From: Dyadobacter sp.
GTDB taxonomy: Bacteria; Bacteroidota; Bacteroidia; Cytophagales; Spirosomataceae
Direction of reading: 5' to 3'
Length of the DNA stretch: 64,000 bases
Assembly: GCF_017744695.1 (NCBI RefSeq)
Contig: NZ_JAGIAS010000006.1
Location: 461,506-525,505 of the forward strand
Made by a program: the position numbers and the translations under genes. Of this stretch, positions 42,047 to 50,226 are shown piece after piece (within the stretch, counting starts at the first letter, position 1; each line of letters begins with the position of its first letter). Below the pieces are notes generated by a model that saw only the letters and a program-made list of their open reading frames with translations, had not been told where the DNA came from and did no database searches.

Positions 42047-44194
42047 ATGATAAATAATCAGGAAACAAATATGAGCAGTTCTAAAGTAAGCCAGTACAGG
42101 TACGTAAGCTATTTATGGGATGAAGAGAAAGCCGCTTCCCTGGGTGATGATCAGGTTGCACTTCTTCTGTACCGTTCAAATCTGTTGGGTGCCGATCTTC
42201 GCCTGACCAACTATGCTGGTGGAAACACGAGCTGTAAAACCATCGAAAAGGATCCACTGACAGGCAACCCTGTCGAGGTGATGTGGATCAAAGGGTCGGG
42301 TGGCGATATTGGTACTTTAACAAGAAGCGGACTGGCCGGCCTTTACGTCGATCGCCTGCATAGCCTGAAAAATATCTACCGCGGGCTCGAATTCGAAGAT
42401 GAGATGGTAGAGCTGTTCAACCACTGCATTTACGACCTGAAATCGAAGGCACCGTCCATCGACACGCCGCTTCACGGCTTGCTGCCTTTCAAGCACATCG
42501 ATCACCTGCACCCCGATGCATTGATTGCAATCGCGGCATCGAAGGAAGGTGAAGCTATTACGAAAGAATTGTTCAACGGCGAGCTGGCGTGGGTACCCTG
42601 GCAGCGTCCCGGTTTTGACCTTGGTCTGCAACTGGAACAGGCATTGAATGACAACCCGGGCATTCGTGGTATCGTTTTGGGTGGTCACGGATTGTTCACC
42701 TGGGGTGATACTGCTTACGAATCTTACATCAATACACTCGATACGATCGAAAGAGCGTCGGAGTACCTCGCTGAAAACTATGGCAAGAGCCGCCCTGTTT
42801 TTGGTGGAGCGCGTCTGGAAAGCGAGTCGAAAGAGCGTCGTGCTTCCATCGCGGGCAAGCTGGCACCTTATTTGCGCGGTCTGGCTTCCGAGCAGCAGGC
42901 GATGATCGGTCACTTTACCGATGACGAGCGCGTGCTGGAATTTATCGCAAGTAACGACCTGGACAAACTGGCGCCGCTGGGTACCAGCTGCCCCGACCAC
43001 TTCCTGCGCACGAAGATCCGTCCGTTGGTTTTGGATTTACCATTCGAGAAGCTGGAAGCTACGGATACGGAGATTCTCGAACACATCCGTCCGCAGTTCG
43101 AAGCATACCGTGCGGATTACATTGCCTATTATGAGCGTTGCAAGCATTCCAACAGCCCCGCAGTACGTGACCCGAACCCGGTGATCATCCTGTTGCCAGG
43201 GGTAGGGATGTTCTCGTTCGCGAAAGACAAGCAAACTGCCCGTGTTGCAGCGGAGTTCTATATCAATGCTATCAATGTAATGAAAGGCGCCGAGGCGATC
43301 TCTTCTTACGTTTCATTGCCTGAGCAGGAAGCATTCGACATCGAATACTGGTTGCTGGAAGAAGCTAAATTGCAGCGTATGCCGAAGGAAAAATCGGTAT
43401 CCCGCAAGGTCGCATTCGTAACAGGGGGATCAGGCGGTATCGGAAAAGCAATCGCTCAGAAACTATTGCAGGAAGGTGCCTGTGTGGTGATTTCGGATAT
43501 TGACGAAAAAGCATTGGCCGAAACCAAGGCGGAATTCGATGCGAAATTCGGTAAGGACTTTTCTGATACCACGGTAGCGAACGTGCTCGACGACGAGGCG
43601 ATCAAGGCCGCATTGCATGCTACCAAATTGAAATATGGTGGTGTGGATATCGTGGTAAACTGCGCAGGTTTGTCTATTTCAAAACCATTGGCGGATACCA
43701 CCATCAAAGATTGGGATATTTTGCAGGATGTATTGGTGAAAGGCCAGTTCCTGGTATCGCAGGAGTCGGTGGCGATCATGCGTCAGCAAGGCCTAGGCGG
43801 TGATATTATCAACATTGCAAGCAAGAATGGTATCGTTTCCGGCCCGAACAATGTGGCTTACGGAACGGCCAAGGCTGCTCAGCAACACATGTCGCGCCTT
43901 TTGGCGGCGGAACTCGGTCCGGACAAGATCCGTGTGAACGTGGTAAACCCCGACGCGGTAATCGCCGGAAGCAAAATCTGGGAGAGCGGCTGGGCTGCCG
44001 GACGTGCGAAAGCATACGGTATCAAAGTAGAAGAGCTGCCAGCTTACTACGCGAAAAGAACGGTATTGAATGCAGAAATCCATACGGACGACATTGCAAA
44101 CGGCGTGTACATTTTCGTGAGCGGTTTGCTCAGCAAGAGCACCGGCAACGTGATCAACGTTGACGGCGGTGTTCCTGCGGCATTCCTGAGATAA
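42047..44194 (+). CDS. Bifunctional rhamnulose-1-phosphate aldolase / short-chain dehydrogenase
   Basis: A 715-residue fusion enzyme. The N-terminal ~430 residues are a class II aldolase (LTNYAGGNTSCK, HIDHLHPDALIAIAASKEG, GIVLGGHGLFTWGD with metal-binding histidines) that splits L-rhamnulose-1-phosphate. The C-terminal ~255 residues are an SDR (TGGSGGIGKA near 458; Tyr605 and Lys609 in VAYGTAKAA) that would oxidise L-lactaldehyde to L-lactate. This is the known RhaD-type bifunctional protein of many Bacteroidota and Bacillota. ATG 42047 is used; an alternative ATG eight codons in (42071, MSSSKVSQ) is also plausible. The isomerase gene follows, with a hairpin between them. Confidence 0.92.
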   Translation: MINNQETNMSSSKVSQYRYVSYLWDEEKAASLGDDQVALLLYRSNLLGADLRLTNYAGGNTSCKTIEKDPLTGNPVEVMWIKGSGGDIGTLTRSGLAGLYVDRLHSLKNIYRGLEFEDEMVELFNHCIYDLKSKAPSIDTPLHGLLPFKHIDHLHPDALIAIAASKEGEAITKELFNGELAWVPWQRPGFDLGLQLEQALNDNPGIRGIVLGGHGLFTWGDTAYESYINTLDTIERASEYLAENYGKSRPVFGGARLESESKERRASIAGKLAPYLRGLASEQQAMIGHFTDDERVLEFIASNDLDKLAPLGTSCPDHFLRTKIRPLVLDLPFEKLEATDTEILEHIRPQFEAYRADYIAYYERCKHSNSPAVRDPNPVIILLPGVGMFSFAKDKQTARVAAEFYINAINVMKGAEAISSYVSLPEQEAFDIEYWLLEEAKLQRMPKEKSVSRKVAFVTGGSGGIGKAIAQKLLQEGACVVISDIDEKALAETKAEFDAKFGKDFSDTTVANVLDDEAIKAALHATKLKYGGVDIVVNCAGLSISKPLADTTIKDWDILQDVLVKGQFLVSQESVAIMRQQGLGGDIINIASKNGIVSGPNNVAYGTAKAAQQHMSRLLAAELGPDKIRVNVVNPDAVIAGSKIWESGWAAGRAKAYGIKVEELPAYYAKRTVLNAEIHTDDIANGVYIFVSGLLSKSTGNVINVDGGVPAAFLR

Positions 44195-44214
44195 TGATCA
44201 AAATATGTTAAATC

Positions 44215-44247
44215 AGACTTGGCGGGTTGTTCTAACTTGCCAAGTCT
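44215..44247 (+). terminator. Hairpin between the aldolase and isomerase genes
   Basis: AGACTTGGC (44215-44223) pairs with GCCAAGTCT (44239-44247), a perfect 9-bp stem followed by TTTTTAATT. It has the shape of an intrinsic terminator but sits 16 bases before the isomerase ATG, so it may lower downstream expression or protect the upstream message. Confidence 0.6.
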
Positions 44248-44263
44248 TTTTAATTCTATCCAG

Positions 44264-45547
44264 ATGAAAATTGAACAATATCAGATCGATCAGCATAACG
44301 ACAGCCTGTTTTCGCGGCATAACAACCAGTACATCTTCCTGCAAGAGCAGCTGGGTGAACAGGGTATTCATGCCAAAGACATTGTAAAGCAGCTGGAAGC
44401 ATTCCAGGTAGCGATCCCGAGCTGGGCATTGGGTACAGGCGGGACCCGTTTCGGCCGTTTTTCAGGGGTAGGAGAGCCGCGTTCGCTGGAAGAGAAAATC
44501 GAGGACGTGGGTTTGCTGCACGCATTGAACCGTTCAAGCGGCTCCATTTCATTGCATATTCCCTGGGATATCCCCGGCGCAGCACAGCCGATCATCGATC
44601 TGGCGACTTCGCTGGACCTGAAATTCGACGCGGTTAACTCCAATACTTTCCAGGATCAGAAGGATCAGGAGCTTTCCTATAAATTCGGCTCGCTCTCGCA
44701 CGTAGAAGCGAAGGTGCGCAAGCAAGCCGTGGAGCACAATATCGAGGTGATTAAGCACGGTGTCAATCTGGGATCGAAGGCATTGTCGATCTGGTTGTCG
44801 GACGGATCGTGCTTCCCCGGCCAGTCGAACTTCGTAAAGGCATTTCAAAACACTTTAGAATCTTTACAGGAAATCTATGCCGCATTGCCGGATGACTGGA
44901 AGGTTTATGTGGAATACAAAGCCTATGAGCCTAATTTCTATTCGACAGTGATCCAGGATTGGGGCAGTTCACTGCTTTTCTGCCAGAAACTCGGCCCGAA
45001 AGCGGATGTACTGGTGGATTTGGGCCACCATTTGCCGAATGCAAACATCGAGCAGATTGTCGCCACGTTGATGATGGAAGGCCGCCTGGCAGGTTTCCAT
45101 TTCAATGATTCCAAGTACGGCGATGATGACCTTACGGTGGGTGCTATTCGCCCTTACCAGCTGTTTTTGATCTTCGTAGAGCTGGTGGAAGGCATGAAGC
45201 GTGCCAGCCGTGCCAGCGATACTTACGCCTGGATGATCGACGCGAGCCATAATGTGAAAGATCCGTTGGAAGACTTGCTGCAATCGGTAGAAGCGATCCT
45301 GATCGCCCAGGCGCAAGCATTGCTCGTGGATAGAAAGAAGCTGGAACAGGCGCGCAACGAAAACGACGTGGTATTGGCCCAGCAAATATTGCAAAATGCT
45401 TTCCGCACGGACGTGCGTCCCCTCGTACGCGAGGCTATGCGCCTGAGCGGCGGCTCGCTGGACCCCATCGCATTGTACCGTAACCTCGGCGTCCGCAACG
45501 AATTGTTGAACGAACGCGGGAAACTTACCGTGGCGACTGGACTTTAA
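44264..45547 (+). CDS. rhaI: L-rhamnose isomerase (RhaI-type)
   Basis: A 427-residue TIM-barrel sugar isomerase converting L-rhamnose to L-rhamnulose, of the Pseudomonas stutzeri-type family (about 430 residues). Seen: GTGGTRFGRFSGVGEPRS near residue 52, HIPWDIPG, SIWLSDGSCFPGQ, VYVEYKAYEPNFYST, DLGHHLPNANIEQIV, AGFHFNDSKYGDDDLTVGA (His and Asp metal ligands) and WMIDASHNVKDPLEDL. I chose ATG 44264 (MKIEQYQID) since the upstream part of the frame lies in the hairpin. It follows the aldolase/dehydrogenase gene and meets the GntR-type gene tail to tail. No rhamnulokinase is in the window. Confidence 0.9.
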   Translation: MKIEQYQIDQHNDSLFSRHNNQYIFLQEQLGEQGIHAKDIVKQLEAFQVAIPSWALGTGGTRFGRFSGVGEPRSLEEKIEDVGLLHALNRSSGSISLHIPWDIPGAAQPIIDLATSLDLKFDAVNSNTFQDQKDQELSYKFGSLSHVEAKVRKQAVEHNIEVIKHGVNLGSKALSIWLSDGSCFPGQSNFVKAFQNTLESLQEIYAALPDDWKVYVEYKAYEPNFYSTVIQDWGSSLLFCQKLGPKADVLVDLGHHLPNANIEQIVATLMMEGRLAGFHFNDSKYGDDDLTVGAIRPYQLFLIFVELVEGMKRASRASDTYAWMIDASHNVKDPLEDLLQSVEAILIAQAQALLVDRKKLEQARNENDVVLAQQILQNAFRTDVRPLVREAMRLSGGSLDPIALYRNLGVRNELLNERGKLTVATGL

Positions 45548-45586
45548 GAAGATGTCAATGTCAGGAGCGGACGGGGCCGCCCGGCG

Positions 45587-45632
45587 GTCGAAGCGCGGTA
45601 CAGTACCGCGCTTCGACTCCGCTCAGCGTGAC
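45587..45632. repeat. Palindromic repeat between convergent genes, related to 652-722
   Basis: GTCGAAGCGCGGTA (45587-45600) and TACCGCGCTTCGAC (45604-45617) form a perfect 14-bp stem with a 3-base loop. The right flank continues CTTCGACTCCGCTCAGCGTGACA, which matches the outer part of the 652-722 palindrome with one change. The left flank (45556-45586) has diverged and holds an insertion, so the long stem is broken. It lies between rhaI and the GntR-type gene. Confidence 0.75.
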
Positions 45633-45637
45633 ACATT

Positions 45638-46657
45638 TTATAACGACTTCCGCCTGATCAACGTAAACGGGTTTTTCACCAGCGCCCGTTTCCCTTCCTT
45701 AATGATCTCCGCCGCAGTTTTACCCATTTGCTCGTGATCGGTGGAAATGGTGGTAATACCGTCGAGCAGAATTTCTTTCAGCGGCGTCTCATTGTAGGAG
45801 ATAATGCCTACATCTTTACCCACGACGAGCTGCTGCTCTTTACATTTTTTAATCAGGTTTACCAGGTCGTTTTCCTCGATCACCACGTAAGCCGTATCCT
45901 TCACGGCTGTGCTGTTTTCATGAAAATCATACATGATCTCATGCTCAAACTCGTGTTGAATGCAAAAAATGCGGAAGCCTTTGAGGATTTCCTTCGGATA
46001 GCGGATCATGGTCGGGAAAATGAGGACCAGCTTTTTGTAGACTTCTAACAGGTCTACCGCCTCGTTGAGCGCATGTACAATGTCCTTCTCGAAATTCTGG
46101 TAAACCGATGAATGCTTTTTGGTGGTAAATTCAATATCCTTATCAAGCAGAATCAGTTTCTCCGGCGGGATCATTTTCAGCGTTTCAATCGCCTCATCCA
46201 TCTCTTCATAGAAATGCGGCATGATCACGTAATAATCGTATTCGCCCAGGCTGTTCTTGATCAGGTTTTTGAAAATATTGGTATTGGAGTGATGAATATG
46301 GAGGTCGACATTCACATTTCGGCCGATATTCTCCACAAATGCATTGTAGACTTGCTTCTTGTAATTGCTTATTTTGTTGAAAACCAGCAAAATGCGTAGC
46401 GATGTTTCGATGTCCACGCGGTTGATGAAATAACCTTTTCCGCGAACCGAAATCAGTACGCCGTCCTTGATGAGGTGTTTGTAGGCCTTTTCGACGGTAT
46501 CACGGGAAAGCAGGTACTCTTCACTCAACTGGTTAATGGAAGGGATCTTGTCGCCTCGTTTCAGCTTTCCTTTACTAATCGCCTGTAACAGCGATTTGAT
46601 AATCTGCATGTACTTGGGTGCACTTTCCTTGAACTCAATGTCAAATTGTATTTCCAT
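45638..46657 (-). CDS. GntR-family regulator with periplasmic-binding-protein-like sensor
   Basis: A 339-residue regulator. Residues ~10-78 are a GntR winged helix (YMQIIKSLLQAISKGKLKRG, LSEEYLLSRDTVEKAYKHL, SVRGKGYFI). The rest resembles a LacI/ribose-binding sugar sensor (ILLVFNKISNYKKQVYNAF near 88; DVGIISYNETPLKEILLDG; STDHEQMGKTAAEII). This layout is usual for Bacteroidota regulators of sugar use, including rhamnose and arabinose. Placed tail to tail with rhaI, it most likely controls the rhamnose genes. A palindrome near its start (46683-46699) may be an operator. Confidence 0.9.
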   Translation of the reverse strand: MEIQFDIEFKESAPKYMQIIKSLLQAISKGKLKRGDKIPSINQLSEEYLLSRDTVEKAYKHLIKDGVLISVRGKGYFINRVDIETSLRILLVFNKISNYKKQVYNAFVENIGRNVNVDLHIHHSNTNIFKNLIKNSLGEYDYYVIMPHFYEEMDEAIETLKMIPPEKLILLDKDIEFTTKKHSSVYQNFEKDIVHALNEAVDLLEVYKKLVLIFPTMIRYPKEILKGFRIFCIQHEFEHEIMYDFHENSTAVKDTAYVVIEENDLVNLIKKCKEQQLVVGKDVGIISYNETPLKEILLDGITTISTDHEQMGKTAAEIIKEGKRALVKNPFTLIRRKSL

Positions 46658-46682
46658 TCAATGCTGTGGGTTGGAATCAAGC

Positions 46683-46699
46683 TAAAAATAACATTTTTA
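46683..46699. promoter_or_regulatory. Possible operator upstream of the GntR-type gene
   Basis: TAAAAAT and ATTTTTA form a perfect 7-bp inverted repeat around AAC, 26 bases before the GntR-type ATG. GntR-type proteins bind short palindromes and often control themselves. In AT-rich DNA such a palindrome may be chance; I did not find the same sequence before the aldolase gene. Confidence 0.3.
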
Positions 46700-46740
46700 T
46701 CTGTTTTCGAAGCTTAAATCGAAAGTCTTCATAAACAAAA

Positions 46741-46778
46741 ACAACCCGACGGAAAATACTACTATCCCGCCGGGTTGT
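46741..46778 (-). terminator. Terminator after the DUF6600 gene
   Basis: ACAACCCGACGG (46741-46752) pairs with CCGCCGGGTTGT (46767-46778) with one mismatch. T-rich runs flank both sides, so it could work in both directions; on the minus strand it ends the DUF6600 gene 21 bases after its stop. Confidence 0.7.
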
Positions 46779-46798
46779 TTTTATGTTAAGGGTTGTAA

Positions 46799-48040
46799 TT
46801 ATCTCGGTCCTCTGCCGCTGCGCTCGCTGGAACCACCGCCGTGATTACCATTGTCGCCACCGCCGCGGTTGCCCCCGCCATTGTCGCCTCCACGGTTGCC
46901 GCGGTCGTTGCTACGAGGCTCCGGAGCACTTCTTTCCTGGCGTTCTACACGTGGTGCAGGCTCGTATGACCGGTTGCTGCGTTCTTGTCTCTCGGGGCGT
47001 TCGATGTTCGGGCGTTCCACGCGCTCTGAACGGTTGTCGAAGCCGCCGCTACGCTCGGGGCTGTTGCCCGGGTTGTAGTCGCGGTTACGTTCGGAGCGGC
47101 TTGGCGCTTCGTAACGATCGTTCCGGCCCGGATTAGGCGTTTCGTATCGGTTGTCATTCGATTCGCGGTTACGTTCGTAGCGGCCGTTCCGCTCTTCATA
47201 CGGATTACGTGAGCCACGTCTTGAATTGTCCCCCGGTTCAATGCGATTGTCGTCGTTGCGGTTGCTGCGGTCGATGCGCGGATTGGCGTCGATGACGCGG
47301 CCTCCACGGTCATAGTCCCGGGTGCCGTAGTCGTAGCGGCCATTTCCACGGTCGGCGATAATCACCCGGCCGCGGCCTCTCGGGCTCGCATCTATTGTAC
47401 GTATAGGTACGCTTCTGCGGGTAATACGCTCAATCTCGTCGCGGCGGGGGCCGTATACATAGGTGCGGTTGTTGCTGCGGTAATAGTTGTTGATAACGAC
47501 GGTATTGTTATAGTAATACGATACACGTCGCTGCGGCGCGCAGTACGAATGCCAGCTGGGACTCAGGATATAGCGTTGCGGTACAAACACCCACCAGAAC
47601 GATGGAATATTAATGGAAACATTGATATTCATGCCCGGACCCAGCGGTGCCCAGCCGTAATAGTCGCCACCCGAGCGCCAGTTCACCCACGCAGGTCCCC
47701 ATTCGTAATCGGGAACCCAAAACCAGCCATAGTAATCGTCGTACGACCAGCGGCCGTAGTGGAAGGGTGCCCAGCCCCAGTCATATTCCGAAACCCAGGT
47801 ATTTCCGTATTCTGTTTGTTCCCAGTAACCCGCGGTGGAGTAGGGCTGGAAGCCACGAGGGACGTCGGGGATCCAGACGGAACCATACTGCGGATTGCGC
47901 ATCCAGCGGCCATAAGGGGCAAGTTCGTCGTAAAAAGTTTCGAATGTGATCCTGAAACCGGGTTGTGCCTCGGTTTTGTTGGAAACCGAAACGCCGACGA
48001 ACATGAAAATGAACAGGCCGATTATTCTTAGTGTACGCAT
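46799..48040 (-). CDS. Exported DUF6600-type protein with long Arg/Gly/Asn-rich tail
   Basis: A 413-residue exported protein. Signal peptide ~1-24 (FIFMFVGVSVSNKTEAQ). Residues ~30-135 are rich in Trp and Tyr with repeated blocks (YGRWMRNPQYGSVWIPD, WGWAPFHYGRWSYDD, YGWFWVPDYEWGPAWVNWR), the DUF6600 pattern. Residues ~180-413 are a low-complexity, highly charged tail with many R-[NDGE] pairs ending in a GNRGG/GGGDNG/RGGG run, probably disordered. I chose ATG 48040 (MRTLRIIG) over an ATG three codons upstream (48049). Function unknown. Many Bacteroidota have similar proteins, possibly at the cell envelope. Confidence 0.8.
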   Translation of the reverse strand: MRTLRIIGLFIFMFVGVSVSNKTEAQPGFRITFETFYDELAPYGRWMRNPQYGSVWIPDVPRGFQPYSTAGYWEQTEYGNTWVSEYDWGWAPFHYGRWSYDDYYGWFWVPDYEWGPAWVNWRSGGDYYGWAPLGPGMNINVSINIPSFWWVFVPQRYILSPSWHSYCAPQRRVSYYYNNTVVINNYYRSNNRTYVYGPRRDEIERITRRSVPIRTIDASPRGRGRVIIADRGNGRYDYGTRDYDRGGRVIDANPRIDRSNRNDDNRIEPGDNSRRGSRNPYEERNGRYERNRESNDNRYETPNPGRNDRYEAPSRSERNRDYNPGNSPERSGGFDNRSERVERPNIERPERQERSNRSYEPAPRVERQERSAPEPRSNDRGNRGGDNGGGNRGGGDNGNHGGGSSERSGRGPR

Positions 48041-48168
48041 GGTGCCCATTGCTTTATGTGTTAATTGTTTTCCTGTTGTTTAAAAATCGATTCTTGGACG
48101 TTACTTTTAGATTCTGGTTTAATGGTCCCGCCGGACATTAACACGTATTAACAAAACTTCCATTTCAA

Positions 48169-48576
48169 ATGATTGATCCTGAAATCCTGCATCCCGAACT
48201 CGTCTTTCAGACAGCACGGAGCGGTGGTAAGGGAGGGCAAAATGTGAATAAGGTCGAAACAAAGGTAGAACTGCGTTTTGATATTCCGAATTCGCAATTC
48301 CTGACCGGCGAGGACAAGCAAAAGCTGACCGAAAAATTGTCCAACCGATTAACGAACGGTAAAGTGCTCGTATTATACCACCAAACCGAGCGCTCGCAAC
48401 TGGCCAACAAGGAAAAAGTGGTCGAAAAATTCGACAGGCTTATCCGCCAGGCACTTACGGTAGAGAAAGATCGTAAAGCAACTAAACCCACATTAGCCTC
48501 GAAGCTGGAAAGATTGAAAGCCAAGCAGCGTAAGGCCGCCGTTAAATCAATGCGCCGTAAGTCTTTTGAAGAATAA
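48169..48576 (+). CDS. arfB: Alternative ribosome-rescue peptidyl-tRNA hydrolase
   Basis: A 135-residue ArfB (YaeJ) protein that releases peptides from stalled ribosomes. The GGQ catalytic motif is at residues 22-24 in RSGGKGGQNVNKVETKVEL. After the ~100-residue catalytic domain comes a basic tail (KLERLKAKQRKAAVKSMRRK) that enters the empty mRNA channel. Length is usual. It diverges from the DUF6600 gene, and the MFS gene starts 14 bp downstream. Confidence 0.93.
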   Translation: MIDPEILHPELVFQTARSGGKGGQNVNKVETKVELRFDIPNSQFLTGEDKQKLTEKLSNRLTNGKVLVLYHQTERSQLANKEKVVEKFDRLIRQALTVEKDRKATKPTLASKLERLKAKQRKAAVKSMRRKSFEE

Positions 48577-48590
48577 ACGAAAACACCTTT

Positions 48591-49832
48591 ATGACCGCCG
48601 TCACTCCTGTTCAGCCTAAACTCAGCGCCGTTTTTACATTGCCCGTTATCGTAGCCTCGCTGGGCTATTTCGTGGATGTTTATGATTTGCTGCTTTTCAA
48701 CATTGTGCGCGTTCCGAGCCTGAAAGACCTGGGGCTTTCGGAAGAGGAAATCTCGCAGATCGGCGCGAATATTTACAATTGGCAGCAGGCCGGGTTGCTC
48801 ATTGGCGGCTTTTTGTGGGGGATATTAGGGGATAAGCTGGGCCGCCGTTCCGTGCTTTTCGGTTCGATACTGACTTATTCCCTCGCCAATATCGCTTGCG
48901 GTTTTACGCAGAATGTCGAAATCTATTCAGTATTAAGATTCATCGCCGGTTTCGGGCTCGCGGGGGAACTGGGCGCGGGGATCACGTTAATAGCGGAGAT
49001 TCTGCCCAAAGAATTGCGTGGTTACGGGGCCTCAGTAGTAGCCAGTGTGGGCCTGGCGGGAGCCATTGCCGCATTCTTCGCCGTAAAGCTCACCGACTGG
49101 CGCATGGCCTATTTCATCGGCGGCGGGATGGGGTTGATCTTGCTGATCCTGCGTGTAAATGTACTGGAATCCATCGTTTTCAATAAAAGCCTGGAAAAGC
49201 GCGGTTCGAAGCCTGTACCCTGGTGGACGATATTTACGAGCTGGTCACGTTTTGTACGCTATATGCGATGCATGGGTATTGGTTTGCCTACCTATATGGT
49301 AATCGGCATTTACTCGACATTCGGAAACGAATTTGCCAAAGCGCTGGGTATTGCGGAGGAGGTTCAGGCGGGCACGTGCGTGTTGTACACCTACATAGGA
49401 GTGGTTACAGGAGACTTTTTCAGTGGGATACTAAGCCAATGGCTGCGGTCGCGCAGGAAAGCCATTTTGTTGATGATGCTGATGACGCTGGCCGGCGTGG
49501 CCTGGTTATTATCCGGTGGCATCAACAATGCCACGACGCTATACATTTGCTACATGTGGCTGGGCTTTTCGATCGGTTACATTGCCATGTTCCTGACGAC
49601 CACGGCCGAACAATTTGGCACTAATCTGCGCGCAACGGTTACCACATCTGTCGCCAACAACGTGCGTGCGACGGTGCTGCTTACACTCCCGTTATTTCAA
49701 TTCCTGAAAAAGGATTCGGGCGTATTGCATTCGGGAGCTATTGTCGGTGCGTTGTGCTTTTCATTGGCATTGGTCTCGCTCTGGCGAATGGAGGAAACTT
49801 ACGGGAAGGAGCTGGATTACGAGGAAAATTAG
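48591..49832 (+). CDS. Major facilitator superfamily transporter
   Basis: A 413-residue transporter with about twelve membrane helices. Seen: the family's loop 2-3 motif GDKLGRRSVLFGS near residue 80, and RFIAGFGLAGELGAGITLIAEI near 118 (the sugar/aromatic-acid-type loop 4 region), with PKELRG following. The substrate is unknown; similarity is to the metabolite:H+ symporter and sugar-transporter-like groups. It lies 14 bp after arfB and may be co-transcribed with it. Confidence 0.9.
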   Translation: MTAVTPVQPKLSAVFTLPVIVASLGYFVDVYDLLLFNIVRVPSLKDLGLSEEEISQIGANIYNWQQAGLLIGGFLWGILGDKLGRRSVLFGSILTYSLANIACGFTQNVEIYSVLRFIAGFGLAGELGAGITLIAEILPKELRGYGASVVASVGLAGAIAAFFAVKLTDWRMAYFIGGGMGLILLILRVNVLESIVFNKSLEKRGSKPVPWWTIFTSWSRFVRYMRCMGIGLPTYMVIGIYSTFGNEFAKALGIAEEVQAGTCVLYTYIGVVTGDFFSGILSQWLRSRRKAILLMMLMTLAGVAWLLSGGINNATTLYICYMWLGFSIGYIAMFLTTTAEQFGTNLRATVTTSVANNVRATVLLTLPLFQFLKKDSGVLHSGAIVGALCFSLALVSLWRMEETYGKELDYEEN

Positions 49833-49854
49833 GCGCATTCCCGATTTTTCAAGA

Positions 49855-50199
49855 TTACTCTTCGGGCGTCTTGCCGAATATCAGCTTGTCGGGGGTAGGA
49901 TATTCCAGCAGTTTCGAAAAATCCACTTTCCAGAAATCGAGATCGAGTAACTGGCCGTTGGTGTCCTGTGTCAATGTAATGACGACAGGCGTATCATCAA
50001 TATCCACATATTCGGCCTGGATAAGGTCGCCAGCATAGCCATTCACATCGCCGCCGAGGCTGATACTGCCCATTTTCCCGCCTTCGTACTCATCCACCAT
50101 TTCCGAAACCGGGAAATCGATCGGATCCAGGTTCAGTTTTTCGAGAAGAAAATGAATTAGATCCAGTTCTTCACCACGTATCGGTCTGATATTGCCCAT
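49855..50199 (-). CDS. Small cytoplasmic protein of unknown function (DUF6984-like)
   Basis: A 114-residue acidic protein without signal peptide or membrane segment. The beginning MGNIRPIRGEELDLIHFLL and the block GKMGSISLGGD resemble DUF6984 proteins of Bacteroidota, from memory; the later part has YVDIDDTPVVITLTQDTNGQL. It stops 22 bp from the MFS stop (convergent), and the upstream membrane-protein gene ends 27 bp before its start on the same strand. Confidence 0.7.
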   Translation of the reverse strand: MGNIRPIRGEELDLIHFLLEKLNLDPIDFPVSEMVDEYEGGKMGSISLGGDVNGYAGDLIQAEYVDIDDTPVVITLTQDTNGQLLDLDFWKVDFSKLLEYPTPDKLIFGKTPEE

Positions 50200-50226
50200 G
50201 ATATTGTTTTAACTAAAATAAATGCA

